Shown in pieces: positions 45,083-55,200 of a DNA stretch of 64,000 nucleotides; position 1 is the stretch's first letter, and the number at the start of each line of letters is the position of its first letter. Source of the stretch: Nitrospira sp. GTDB lineage: Bacteria > Nitrospirota > Nitrospiria > Nitrospirales > Nitrospiraceae. Location of the stretch: contig JARFXP010000002.1 of assembly GCA_029194675.1 (NCBI GenBank), forward strand, positions 496,001-560,000, in the 5' to 3' direction. The translations under genes were made by a program, and so were the position numbers. A model generated the notes under the pieces. It searched no databases. It was not told where the DNA came from and was given only the letters and a program-made list of their open reading frames with translations.

Positions 45083-46375
45083 ATGCCAATGACACCATCG
45101 GCGCGCATGTCTACTGCCGAAACCATCGCGATTGGCTCCGAGCTGATCGTCGGTGGCCGGTCCGACAGCAATTCGCTGTTTATCGCAGATGCCTTGGCCA
45201 CGATCGGCATCGAGGTCAAGTTTAAGACAATTGTTGGAGACGATCAGTCGGACATTGCCGAAGTCCTGACAACAGCCTGCCGTCGGGCTGGCATTGTGAT
45301 TCTGACGGGGGGCTTAGGTCCTACGGTCGACGACTGCACCAGAGAAGCCGTCGCGTCGGTAACGGGATTCCGACTGGCTCGCCGCAAAGAAGCGTTCGAG
45401 AGCATGAGGGCCAGGTTGGCTCAGTGGGGGCGAACACCGAATCGCGGACAGTTGCGGCAAGCCTTGATTCCGTCAGGGGCTACGGTCTTGCCAAACCCGG
45501 TGGGGTCCGCGCCTGGCTTTGCGCTGACATGGCGGAACGCGCGCGTGATTGCACTGCCTGGTGTCCCCAGTGAAATGCAAGCCATGATGCAGCAATCGGT
45601 GATTCCGTGCTTGTCGGATCAACTCGATCGATCGAAGCAGGCACGTCTCCATCCCATCACACGAGTGATCTTTCATACCTGGGGCTTACCTGAGTCCGAT
45701 GTGAATACAAAGCTGCAGGGCCTCATAGAAAAACGGACGCCGGTTGCGCTGGGGCTTCTGGCCTCGCCGACAGGAGTGCTGGTGTCGCTTACGACGAGGG
45801 CGCATCGATCGATCAAGGAAGCCGTTCTTCTGTCATTGGTGGAAGGTGTCCGTACGAGATTGTGCGATTGGATCTATGCCGAAGGGCAGGGCACGTTGGA
45901 AGAAGTAGTTGGTCGACTGCTACGGCAGCAGAATCTCACTGTCGGAGTAGCTGAATCTTGCACGGGAGGGCTCATTGGCTACCGGCTCACACAAGTACCG
46001 GGATCCTCTGCCTATGTCGATCGCGGGGCGCTCTGCTACAGCAACCAAGCAAAGACGGACATGCTTGGTGTGCCGGCGCATCTTATCGAGCAGCATGGAG
46101 CAGTCAGTCGAGAAGTGGCTGAAGCCATGGCCAAAGGGATGCGAGACCGCGCTGGTGTGTCGGTGGCATTGAGCGTCACGGGCATTGCCGGGCCGGGCGG
46201 TGCGACAGAGACCAAACCCGTCGGGCTAGTCTACATCGGGCTCGACGGTGGTGGTGATGACGTCATGGCAAAAGAGTTTCGCTTCCACGGCGATCGGTCC
46301 GTCATTCGACAGCGTGCTGCTCAGGCGGCCCTTGATATGCTTCGTCGATGGCTCATCGCCAGAGGAGAGGCATGA
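45083..46375 (+). CDS. cinA: CinA: nicotinamide nucleotide amidase / competence-damage-inducible protein
   Basis: The 430-residue full-length product has an N-terminal MoCF-type domain (AIGSELIVGGRSDSNSLFIA, ILTGGLGPTVDDCTREAV, ALPGVPSEM). The C-terminal CinA/PncC amidase domain follows with VAESCTGGLIGYRLTQVPGS and SVTGIAGPGG. The family clears NMN or ADP-ribose by-products. It ends in ATGA overlap with thpR. Confidence 0.95.
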   Translation: MPMTPSARMSTAETIAIGSELIVGGRSDSNSLFIADALATIGIEVKFKTIVGDDQSDIAEVLTTACRRAGIVILTGGLGPTVDDCTREAVASVTGFRLARRKEAFESMRARLAQWGRTPNRGQLRQALIPSGATVLPNPVGSAPGFALTWRNARVIALPGVPSEMQAMMQQSVIPCLSDQLDRSKQARLHPITRVIFHTWGLPESDVNTKLQGLIEKRTPVALGLLASPTGVLVSLTTRAHRSIKEAVLLSLVEGVRTRLCDWIYAEGQGTLEEVVGRLLRQQNLTVGVAESCTGGLIGYRLTQVPGSSAYVDRGALCYSNQAKTDMLGVPAHLIEQHGAVSREVAEAMAKGMRDRAGVSVALSVTGIAGPGGATETKPVGLVYIGLDGGGDDVMAKEFRFHGDRSVIRQRAAQAALDMLRRWLIARGEA

Positions 46376-46995
46376 TACGGACTTTTCTTGCCGTGGAACT
46401 GGGAGAGGATCTCCGCAACCGGATCATGCTGGTTCAACAAGACTTGAAACAACGACTTGGCCGGGAATCCTCACCAGACATCCGGATTACCTGGGTGCAG
46501 CCGTCGTCCATTCACCTCACGATGAAGTTTCTCGGCGATACGGACGAGCTCCTGGTCGAGCCTATGCGTGAGGCCGTCGAACGGGCCATGACAGGCCATG
46601 GGGCTGTCCACATGACGGTCGAGCAGCTCGGCGTATTCCCTCGTCTTCAACAGCCACGTGTGCTCTGGGTCGGTCCGTCGGAGCAGTGGGAACAGGGTGA
46701 TGAGGCGAAGCGATTAGTGGCCCTGCATCGTGCCGTGGAGGATGGTTGCCGATCGTTCGGCTTCGCACCGGAAGGTAGGTCCTTGAGTCCACACCTGACG
46801 CTCGCGCGGATCAAGGTAGGGGAGCGCCACGTCGGCCAGGCTCTGGCCAAGAGCGGTGTCATGGACCGGCCTATTTCATTGGGTGTGCTGGTGGTGAAGT
46901 CGGTCGTCCTGATGAAAAGTGAACTACGACCGACGGGATCTCTGTATACGAAGTTGTGGGAAGTGAGAACGGGTTGTCATGGGTACCCGCAGTGA
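46372..46995 (+). CDS. thpR: RNA 2',3'-cyclic phosphodiesterase ThpR
   Basis: The 207-residue 2H phosphoesterase has both HxTx motifs: SSIHLTMKFLG near 45 and SPHLTLARIK near 140. It starts IRTFLAVELGEDLRNRI, typical of LigT/ThpR. It begins inside the cinA stop (ATGA), and cinA-thpR pairs are common. It hydrolyses 2',3'-cyclic phosphate RNA ends to 2'-phosphates. Confidence 0.93.
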   Translation: MIRTFLAVELGEDLRNRIMLVQQDLKQRLGRESSPDIRITWVQPSSIHLTMKFLGDTDELLVEPMREAVERAMTGHGAVHMTVEQLGVFPRLQQPRVLWVGPSEQWEQGDEAKRLVALHRAVEDGCRSFGFAPEGRSLSPHLTLARIKVGERHVGQALAKSGVMDRPISLGVLVVKSVVLMKSELRPTGSLYTKLWEVRTGCHGYPQ

Positions 46996-47058
46996 TGATG
47001 CTCCCCACGTCGGCATCCGGCCTGTTCTGAGGTTAACTGGGCGGGAATCCACAGCCTG

Positions 47059-48225
47059 TTAGAGCGTCGCCAATGCGCGCTCCAGATCGGCGATCACATC
47101 CTCGATATCCTCGCAGCCGACCGAAATTCTCACGAGCCCGCTCGTGAGTCCTTGCCGCTTCATGACGTCTGCCGGCGCCGCGACATGAGTCATCGAGGCC
47201 GGATGCTCGATCAACGTATCGACCGTGCCCAGGGACACCGCCAACGTGCAGAGCGTCAGTCCTTTCAACAGCCGCTTGGCCGCTTCGTACCCACGGGCCA
47301 ACTCGAAGCTGAAGCAGCCGCCAAAGCCGGTCATCTGCCTGGCTGCCACATGGTGTCCGGGGAACTTGGGATCGCCGGGATAGTACAGCTTGCTGACTGC
47401 GGGAAGACCGGCAAGAAATTCAAAGAGCTTCATCGCGTTGTCGTGATGCCGTTGCATGCGCAAGGAAAGGGTTCTGATGCCTCGCAGCAGCAGATAGGCG
47501 TCGAACGGGCTGAGAATGCCGCCGGTGTCGCGGCGATAGAGGCGAATCTTGGCGGCCAGTTCAGAGCCGGCCACGACGATGCCGCCGATCACGTCGCCGT
47601 GGCCGTTCAGATATTTCGTCGCGCTATGGAGAGAGATATCGGCACCCAGATCCAACGGTCGCTGAAAATAGGGGCTGGAGAAGGTGTTATCGACGATCGT
47701 CACGATGTTTTTGGGTCGGGCCAGGTCGGCGATGGCCCGGATATCGGTGATCTTGCACGTCGGATTGGCGGGGGTTTCGTAGAACATCACCCTGGTCTTG
47801 TCGCGGATGGCGTCTTCGACGGCCTTCAGATCCGAAGTATCGACGACCGTAGAGGTAATCCCCCAATCGGCTAAACGTTCCGTGATCAAATGAAAGCTTG
47901 AACTATATAGCACTTCCCCACAGATCACATGATCGCCGGCTTTCAGAATACTCAACAAGCTCGCCTGGATGGCCGCCATTCCCGACCCAAAGGCGACGGC
48001 TGCCTCTCCGTTTTCCAGATCAGCGACCACCCGCTCGACGGTTTCAACCGTCGGATTTCCCATCCGGCTGTAGACGTGCCCGTCGCGACGCCCTAGAAAG
48101 AGATCCGCGCCGGCTTCGGGAGAATCGAACGCAAACGTGGAAGTGAGAAAAATCGGCATCGTATGGGCGTTCATGGGCTTCGTCTGTCCGTCGGCATGCA
48201 GTTGTCTGGTCGTAAAGCCTTGCAT
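47059..48225 (-). CDS. Cys/Met-metabolism PLP-dependent enzyme (cystathionine gamma-synthase family)
   Basis: The 388-residue product of fold type I has IVDNTFSSPYFQRPLDLGAD with the PLP-phosphate region, the catalytic Lys in SLHSATKYLNGHGDVIGG and GGCFSFELARG. The family includes cystathionine gamma-synthase, O-acyl-homoserine sulfhydrylase and methionine gamma-lyase. Sequence alone does not decide among these; the GFTTRQLHADGQ N-terminus is common to all. AGAGGAG lies before ATG 48225. Its stop codon lies inside the right-end sequence of the interspersed repeat. Confidence 0.9.
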   Translation of the reverse strand: MQGFTTRQLHADGQTKPMNAHTMPIFLTSTFAFDSPEAGADLFLGRRDGHVYSRMGNPTVETVERVVADLENGEAAVAFGSGMAAIQASLLSILKAGDHVICGEVLYSSSFHLITERLADWGITSTVVDTSDLKAVEDAIRDKTRVMFYETPANPTCKITDIRAIADLARPKNIVTIVDNTFSSPYFQRPLDLGADISLHSATKYLNGHGDVIGGIVVAGSELAAKIRLYRRDTGGILSPFDAYLLLRGIRTLSLRMQRHHDNAMKLFEFLAGLPAVSKLYYPGDPKFPGHHVAARQMTGFGGCFSFELARGYEAAKRLLKGLTLCTLAVSLGTVDTLIEHPASMTHVAAPADVMKRQGLTSGLVRISVGCEDIEDVIADLERALATL

Positions 48226-48296
48226 GGGTCGACTCCTCTGCTCGTGCCTGTCCATCCTAGCGGTACCCTTCCATCATATTATGCAATACGCCTTGG

Positions 48297-49938
48297 TCAT
48301 CGTCGAGGCTCAGGAGGGATCGCCACATCGGTGACCTTGTTTTCGTCATCCAAAAGCAGGATCACCGACTTCCCTTTCGGCAGGTTGCTGAGCTTTTCCT
48401 CGACAAAAGGCCGGACTTCCACATAATGTTCTTTCCCGTCGTTGGTGCGAACCGTCGCCATCAAGACCGGTGGGGTGACCAGCGTCGCATCGAGTTGTCG
48501 ATCAGAAGCTTTGGGAACCGATCGCTTCCATTCCTGGACTTGCCGGGGGGGCTAACTCTTCGTTCACAAAGGTCGCATCCAGAATCTTGCCGGCTTCACC
48601 GATCAGAAACAAAGCTGGAACCCCGATCGGCAGCGCAGCCACCTTCAAGCGAGCCAACGGTCGAACGGCGAATGCCTCTTCTTTGCCGTCGTCCGTTCTG
48701 ATCACGGCCCATTCATATCCGACGATGAGCGGCTGGGCCAATTGTCCTTTGATGATGCGATGCCAGCCTGGCGCATTCACCGGATGATAGTCAACCACGA
48801 GATTCTCGGCGCTCACCGCAAGCTCAATTCGGTCGCCCTTCTTGAGCGACCACTCTCCTTTTTCCATGACGCCCTTGGTTGGAATGAATCGAGGCTGCAG
48901 TTCGCCGACATTGACCTTGATCATTCCGCCTTCGATCGCTTCCACGATGTGAAAAATTCGCTCCCGATCGGTGAACATGTAAAAGACCGGGGAGAGCTGG
49001 CCCACGTCCTGAGCGAAGGTGCCGTACCAGACGAGATGGCTCGCGAGCCGGAAGAATTCCGCCATCATGACGCGGATAACTTTGGCGCGATCCGGGACAT
49101 CGATGCCGGCGAGTTTCTCTACGGCGAGGACATAGGGCAACTCGTTCATGACGCCCCCGAGGTAGTCGATCCGGTCGGTATACGGAATGAATGTGTGCCA
49201 GGTCTGACGCTCGCTCATCTTCTCCGCCCCGCGATGGTGGTAGCCGATGTCGGGCACCACATCGACGATTCTCTCTTCATCCAATTGGAGAACCAGACGC
49301 AAGATCCCGTGGGTGCCGGTGTGGGCCGGTCCCATGTTGAGGAACATGAAATCGGATGTCTCACGCGAACGTTTCATTCCCCACTCTTCAGGACGAAACT
49401 TGAGGGCCGCTTCTTCCGCTTCCTGCTTGTCCTCCGGCAAGTAAAACCGGCCTATCTCGGTGGCCCGAGCCGGATGATCTTTCCGCAGGGGATGGCCTTG
49501 CCAGGTCGGCGGCATCAGAATCCGTCGGAGATGCGGATGACCGACGAAGGTGATGCCGAACAAGTCCCAGACTTCCCGCTCATACCAGTTGGCGGCGGGC
49601 CAGAGATCGGTGATGGTGGGAAGAGCAGCGGCTCTTTCCGTAAGCGGGATCTTCAGGCGCACGTCTTCATTCCGCTCGAACGAGAGCAGGTGATAGACCA
49701 CCGTGAAATCGCTGGGAGATTGATCCTGCCTCACCCGCCGGACCCGCTCGTCGATCGCCGTGAGGTCATAGAGCATCTTGTAGGGCCGTTGCGCTTCGGT
49801 CTTCAGGTAGCCGAGCACCTCGCGCGCCCGCTCCTTTGTCGTCCAGACGGTGGGAATCCCGTCACCAGTCTCTTGTCGACCGAACGTGCCCGACCCGAAT
49901 TGATTGCGGAGCTCATCGACGATTGCGGTCTGCGTCAT
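48297..49938 (-). pseudogene. Truncated nuoCD fused to a two/three-repeat OB-like protein, with poly-C frameshift
   Basis: The first 338 residues are NuoC fused to NuoD (Nuo[20 protein letters not shown], Nuo[21 protein letters not shown]), as in E. coli-type fusions. After [18 protein letters not shown], near base 48925, NuoD stops matching. The frame enters an unrelated protein whose [20 protein letters not shown] and ATVRTNDGKEHYVEVRPF segments are tandem repeats. A C7 run at 48545-48551 shifts the frame: the conceptual product ends at 48502, while six Cs would continue to TGA at 48297 through [20 protein letters not shown]. Half of NuoD, including later Fe-S/quinone-site residues, is lost. 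As read, this cannot be a working complex I subunit. Confidence 0.8.
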
Positions 49939-50399
49939 TTCCACTTTTCCCGTTTCAACTCGGCCACCGGTAACCTGTCTATCGTCAGCAAGTCCGTCGC
50001 TTGTTCTCTCTCCGCTCGTTTGTGATCGCGTTGCGAGGGCATCAGTGGTCTCGACACTTGTCGGTCGCCCATCACCCAGCTCAGCGGCCGCCGCTCCCGG
50101 CCGACCTGTTCCTGCAACCGCAACAGGCCTTCCATAAACGTATGTGGAGGAGGAGGGCAGCCGGGAAGATAGACATCCACCGGCAGGAACGAATCGACCC
50201 CCTGGACAACGGAATAAATGTCGTACATGCCGCCGGAATTGGCGCAGGATCCCATGGAAATCACCCAACGGGGCTCCATCATCTGTTCGTACAGCCGCTT
50301 GATGATCGGCGCCATCTTTATGAAAACGGTTCCGGCGATGACCATCACATCCGCTTCACGTGGACTGCCCCGGACCACTCCAGCGCACCGACCCGCCAC
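49935..50399 (-). pseudogene. nuoB: N-terminally truncated nuoB
   Basis: The open frame encodes the C-terminal part of Nuo[21 protein letters not shown], then [19 protein letters not shown] and the Cys motif [14 protein letters not shown]. The N-terminal ~75 residues, with the tandem Cys of the N2 cluster (ACCAIE), are absent. The sequence runs straight out of nuoA's end. The only possible start is a GTG at 50399 inside nuoA. The upstream junction lies near base 50365, where nuoA's frame reads on into SGAVHVKRM. The nuoC ATG overlaps this gene's stop. Confidence 0.85.
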
Positions 50400-50725
50400 A
50401 CATAGGCCAGCGCGATAAACAGCACCGCGATGAACACGAGCATTTCACCGAACCCAAGCCAGCCGACCTCCGGCACCGCCACGGCCCAGGCGAACAGATA
50501 CACGGCTTCCAGATCGAAGATCACGAACAGCATCGCGACCAGGTAAAATTGCACCGGGAGCCGGTTTTGCGCCGAGCCCGTGACGGCAATTCCGGATTCA
50601 TAGGGTTCGTCGGTCGCCTTCTCGCGATGCCGTTCGCCTAAGAGAGCGGAGATGCCGATCATGCCCGCCGCAACGACCAGGACCGCGATAAAATAGCCGG
50701 CCAGGGGCCAGAGGTGGTCGGTCAC
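50345..50725 (-). CDS. nuoA: NADH-quinone oxidoreductase subunit A (with altered C-terminus)
   Basis: The 126-residue product is otherwise complete: three membrane helices ([58 protein letters not shown]) with the conserved [12 protein letters not shown] and GALEW end. The last nine residues (SGAVHVKRM) are read-through into the truncated nuoB. GTG 50725 follows GGAGG. The subunit could be made, but with nuoB and nuoD damaged, this cluster would not assemble. Confidence 0.85.
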   Translation of the reverse strand: MTDHLWPLAGYFIAVLVVAAGMIGISALLGERHREKATDEPYESGIAVTGSAQNRLPVQFYLVAMLFVIFDLEAVYLFAWAVAVPEVGWLGFGEMLVFIAVLFIALAYVWRVGALEWSGAVHVKRM

Positions 50726-50863
50726 CCATGACCTCCATGATGAGACATGACGTGGGAAGCGTCGCGCCGTCGGTTGTGTCGCAGCGTACCGGGATCACGG
50801 ACGATGCCACTCGACGCGGCCATGCTTTCTTCACGCAGCCGTTTCAGCCCCCGCCGCATTCAG

Positions 50864-51121
50864 TCACGACACCCCCTTCTTGCCGCGGTGATATCTGTGC
50901 AGATGTTCTATGATCTTCTTGTCATCACCGGCGATGATCACCCCGCATGATGAATCGACGAGCGTCGGAGTCATGTTGTGTCCGGAGATTCGTTTCAGGC
51001 GCTCCCGCTCGGATTTGTCTTTCGAGACGTTCCTCAAGATGCAGTCGATCCCCCATTCAGACATCTTGTGACGAACCTGAGCGCTGTACTCGCATTCCTC
51101 AAACTGATAGAGCTCAAGCAT
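50864..51121 (-). CDS. Glutaredoxin/GST-N-like thioredoxin-fold protein
   Basis: The 85-residue product has a thioredoxin-like N-terminus (LELYQFEECEYSAQVRHKMS) with CEYS in place of CxxC, so a monothiol type, and cis-Pro in NMTPTLVDSSCGVIIAG. The family is close to glutaredoxin and glutathione S-transferase N-domains. The start codon has no strong ribosome site. It lies upstream of nuoA on the same strand but 138 bases away. Confidence 0.75.
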   Translation of the reverse strand: MLELYQFEECEYSAQVRHKMSEWGIDCILRNVSKDKSERERLKRISGHNMTPTLVDSSCGVIIAGDDKKIIEHLHRYHRGKKGVS

Positions 51122-51469
51122 TTCTTAAGTAAAGCAAATCTCTTCCCATGAACACACTCGCAAAACCCCTAGCAGACTACGGAAAAACCCTTTGTCCAAC
51201 ATTCGAGAGCCTCAGGACGAGCGGAGCAATCATGGAATGTACTGAGGTGTTCCAATCGTGCTGAGCCTTGCCATTGCTCGATTTATGCGTGCCGTGCTCA
51301 TAGACTCTCCTGTCTGCCTCCTGAAGCACGAAACAGCTTGTTCCAGCCGGTGCAGACTGTCTCCGTTGCAAGAATCCACACCGAACGCGGAACCCCATGG
51401 CTTAATAGCCGCGCCTTTTTGCGTCGGCGTCTGAAGAGGTGTGTTATAAGAGCATAGAGAGGGAAAACA
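51122..51469. other. Gene-free stretch
   Basis: About 350 bases with no gene I can support. The minus strand has AGGAGA before an ATG giving only 23 residues (STARINRAMARLSTIGTPQY), preceded by an open frame rich in Cys. Either could be a scrap of a lost gene, but neither is recognisable. Confidence 0.4.
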
Positions 51470-51739
51470 GTGGACGAACAGCTTCGAAATCAGTTGTCCA
51501 GGCATAGGACCGAGTTGGCCAATGAACGGACGTTGCTGGCTTATATCCGAACTGCGTTAGGTTTTGTGATTGTCGGGGTGCCGGCCATGTGGTTGTTGGA
51601 CCACCCATACGTACAGACGCTCGGTGCGCTGGCGTTGGCGGCCGGCGTGATATGCCTCGCTCTCGGTATAAGCCGGTTCATAGCGGTCAAAACCATGATC
51701 ACGCGGGCATTCGGTTCCCAAGTCGACAAAACGGCTTAA
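51470..51739 (+). CDS. DUF202 family membrane protein
   Basis: The 89-residue product has the family's RTELANERTLLAYIRTALGF at the N-terminus (conserved NxRTxLA and R-T-A) and two transmembrane helices (FVIVGVPAMWLLD and TLGALALAAGVICLALGISR). DUF202 proteins such as YidH-like are small inner-membrane proteins of unknown function. The start is GTG at 51470. Confidence 0.85.
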   Translation: MDEQLRNQLSRHRTELANERTLLAYIRTALGFVIVGVPAMWLLDHPYVQTLGALALAAGVICLALGISRFIAVKTMITRAFGSQVDKTA

Positions 51740-51811
51740 CGTCCAGCGGAGGATTTCATGAGGCTATCCGCCTGAGGCGGGAGGAAACCCTGGTTTTCGT
51801 TAGACGCGTTT

Positions 51812-51937
51812 GTGAGTCTGGCACCCAACTCAGGCGATATCATCGGGATCGTCAATCCCGGAGTCTTCGCCATCGGCGATACGGTTTCATTGACCGGAGG
51901 GTTCAACTTTAGACCTCTGCCGCAGTTCCAGCCTGAA
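51812..51937 (+). pseudogene. prfC: Peptide chain release factor 3 (prfC) fragment
   Basis: The frame reads SGDIIGIVNPGVFAIGDTVS, then LTGGFNFRPLPQFQPE, which matches the domain-II region of RF3 (GDIVGLxNPGxFxIGDT, then PxFPPE). Another frame just upstream (51763-51790) reads RREETL, which fits the preceding RF3 segment, so the fragment may start near 51755 with a frameshift. It is cut at 51937 where a different gene begins on the other strand. Only about 40-60 of some 530 residues remain. Confidence 0.75.
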
Positions 51938-52131
51938 AGCACGTCGAACACACCCTCTGCTGCTTTGAGCAAATCTCCGTTCTGCAGGTTGCCCCATCCC
52001 ATCTCGAATGCCGTCGAAACCGTATGATGGGAGAGCGCGTGGCGAAGGGGGACAGGCGTTCTTTGATCAAAGAGGATGTTTACTCGAGAAAATCGTTTTA
52101 GGTTTCCGCCAGGCTGACTCCAATCCAGCAT
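51937..52131 (-). pseudogene. Truncated PIN-like toxin gene (DUF5615 type)
   Basis: From ATG 52131 the reverse strand reads NILFDQRTPVPLRHAL, then HHTVSTAFEMGWGNLQNGDL, and LKAAEGVFDVL at 51937. This is the N-terminal half of a DUF5615-type PIN-like protein, with the DQ...TP.PLR pattern and GDLL. The second half (normally TTDxNLxYQQN) is missing; the frame runs antisense through the RF3 fragment instead. Family assignment is from memory of the pattern. Confidence 0.65.
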
Positions 52132-52217
52132 AATGACAGACCGCCTACCCTCTGTCCTATTGTTCCTTCTTTCGAAAGCCGGTATCCTCGCGCGCCAAGA
52201 GAAGAAAAGTATTCCAA

Positions 52218-55200
52218 ATGAATTCAACGTATCCAATTAAAGAAGGACAAGTTTTAAGTGGTTCCCTTTTCAACGAACCAATGCGGGTCGAGACAGTTCG
52301 TTTCGGCGGAACAGACACTTGGATTATCGGTCTTGTCGGCACGCAAACTGAACGCTTCAGAAACGTTACCCTCACTCTCTCCGATATCAAGACACTTCGG
52401 ATCCAAGACCCTACACATACCTACACCGGCGACGGCAATCTCCTCCGTCTTGGATTGCAAGCCTATGCTCTCGGCATTGCCTACGAGTTCGATCCGTATT
52501 TCGGTCTCTCCATCTCCCGAGTCGATCCTCTGCCCCATCAGCTAGAAGCCATCTATGACCATCTGTTGAAACTCGCCAGGGTCCGATTTCTGCTCGCCGA
52601 CGATGCCGGTGCCGGAAAGACCATCATGGCCGGTCTACTGATTCGGGAACTGAAGTTGCGTGGGTTAGCGGAACGCATCCTCATCGTTTGTCCAGCCAAC
52701 CTTACATTTCAGTGGCAACGAGAGCTGCGGGAGAAGTTCGACGAAAAGTTTCTCATCCTCAAGGGCGACGATATCCGTGACCAATTCGGCGTCAATCAAT
52801 GGTTGGAACAAAAGCACGTGCTGACCTCACTTGATCTAGCCAAGCGCACGACTATCCTGCCTGGTCTCCGTCAAGTTCGGTGGGATCTCGTCATTGTCGA
52901 TGAGGCCCATCGCATGTCTGCGTCCGATTCGGAGCACAAGAGTCAGCGCTACCGATTGGGTGAGCTGCTTCGCGATATTAGCGACCATATCCTCTTGTTG
53001 ACCGCCACACCGCATAAAGGCATCCCGGAAAACTTTAGCCTCTTTCTGCAGCTCTTGGATCAAGACGCCTACGCAGACGTCCGCTCCATCAGGCAGGCGA
53101 TGGAACGCCGCCACGCGCCGTTCTATCTGCGACGGACCAAAGAGGCGATGGTGTATTTCCCCGAACGGCAGCCGGACGGCAAATGGATTGCCAGAAAGAT
53201 CTTCACCAAACGTATCCCCCACACGGTGGACTTCAAGATCGACGGCCAAGAGGACCAACTCTATCGCGAAGTCACGGCCTATGTGAAAGCCCAATCCCAT
53301 AAAGCAGCAGCCCAAGGGGATGATCCGCGCGCCCGTGCGGTGGGATTCCTCATGGCACTCTACCAGCGACGGCTCGCCTCCAGCACCTATGCGCTGCGCC
53401 ACTCCCTGCAGAATCGTGCCCGGCGTCTAGAGGAAGGCCTGAAACGGGCCCAAGAGCTCGCTAGGCTCGCCCCGCCCGAACTGCCCGATCCCGACGAATT
53501 GGAGGAGATGGAGGAATCGCAGCGGGAACGACTGGAAGAAATTCTGGAAGCCATCACGTTGGCGCAGAATCCCGAACAGGCCCGCGAGGAGATCCAAGAA
53601 CTCAAAGAATTGGCAATGCAGGCGGGGCAGGTCGAAGAGGCCGGAGTCGAGGCGAAGCTCTCTCGGCTCAAAGATGTCCTCCAGGAACAAGGCTTTTTCT
53701 ATCATCCTGATCAGCGGCTTCTCCTTTTTACAGAGTTCAAAGACACGCTCGACTATCTGGTGAAACGGCTCAAGACCTGGGGTTTCCGCGTGGGATTTAT
53801 CCACGGCGGGATGAAACCCGGATCGAGAGATGAACCAGGAAGCCGCCTCTACGCCGAGCAGCAGTTCAGGGACGGCGCCATTCAGGTTCTGGTTGCCACA
53901 GAAGCAGCAGGCGAAGGCATCAATCTCCAGTGCTGCCACATCCTCTTCAACTATGACATCCCGTGGAATCCCAATCGGCTCGAACAGCGAATGGGCCGCA
54001 TCCATCGCTACGGACAGGTCAAAGACTGTCTGATCTTCAACTTTGTTGCCACGAATACCGTCGAGGGGCGCGTCTTACAGAAACTGCTTGAAAAACTCCA
54101 AGAGATCAGGGACGCACTCGACGACGACGCCGTCTTCAACGTGGTCGGAGAAATTCTTCCCGCGTCGAGACTGGAGAGTGTCTTGCGCGATTACTATTCG
54201 GGACGCCTCGGAGATGCGGACCTCGAAGAACGGCTGCTGCGCGATGTGAAAGAGAAACGCTTCCGCGAAATCTGCCAACATGCCTTGGAAGGGCTCGCCT
54301 CAAAGAAGCTCAACCTCGAAATGCTGCTCGAACGCCGAGCGCGGGCGCAAGAACGGCGCGTGGTGCCGGAAACGATCGCCCGGTTTCTCCGCGAAGTTGC
54401 TCCGCTGGTTCCGTTCACGCTCAAACCGGTTGCCTCGCTCCCGCATACATTCGAGCCAGGAAGTACGCCCCACATCCTTCGGCAGTTTGAGACCAATCCG
54501 GATTGGAAATGCCAACCCTTGGCCAACCGATACCCGAAGCTCTCAACCGATCGGGAGACAGCCGAAACGCACAATCTGGAATGGGTGACACCAGGACATC
54601 CCTTGTTCGAGGCCCTGCGCCGCCATGGCTTGAATCAGGCTCAAGAGAGTCTCGCGGTCGGAGCCTGCTTCTATTCGCTGGAGCATCCAGCGCCAAGCCG
54701 GATTGATTTCTACCGAGCCCGTATCGTTGATGGATTGGGTAATGTCGTCCACGAACGCCTCTTTGCCGTGCAGGTATCGGAAGATGGGGCATGTCGCCTC
54801 CATGAGCCCAGCGTCCTCGGGAATCTCCAAGCTGCTCCGGCCCCCAAAGCACTGCCGGGCGTCGCGACCTCCCATGATACCCAGCAATGGTTACATCAGC
54901 AGGCGCTTGACCCGTTCCTGGGAGAAGTCCGCGCCGAGCGCTTAGAAGAAGTGGACCGCGTCAAAGCCCATGTCGAACTCTCGCTGCAAGAACTGTTGGA
55001 GAAAGAAGATCGGCTCATTGGCCGGTTTGCGGAGGAAGCAGAACGAGGTGTGGAAGGAGCGGCAGGCAGTCTTAAGCTGGCGGAAGACCGACATGCCGTG
55101 CTGCTCGCTCGCCGGGAAAAGCGTCGTCAAGAATTGGAACGGCAGCGGTCCCTCACGCTGCAATCCGTGGAGCGAATGACCAGCGTCCTCGTCTTCCCAC

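Noticed and set aside
47152..47874. 240-residue plus-strand frame opposite the PLP enzyme
   Set aside because: Shadow frame; composition mirrors the conserved minus-strand enzyme.
48742..50025. 427-residue plus-strand frame opposite nuoCD
   Set aside because: Its reading is the mirror of the nuoCD codons, with no recognisable motif or ribosome site.
51736..52236. A single 166-residue minus-strand protein across 51736-52236
   Set aside because: Its middle is a recognisable PIN-like half and its end is antisense to an RF3 fragment, so it is a chimera, not a gene.
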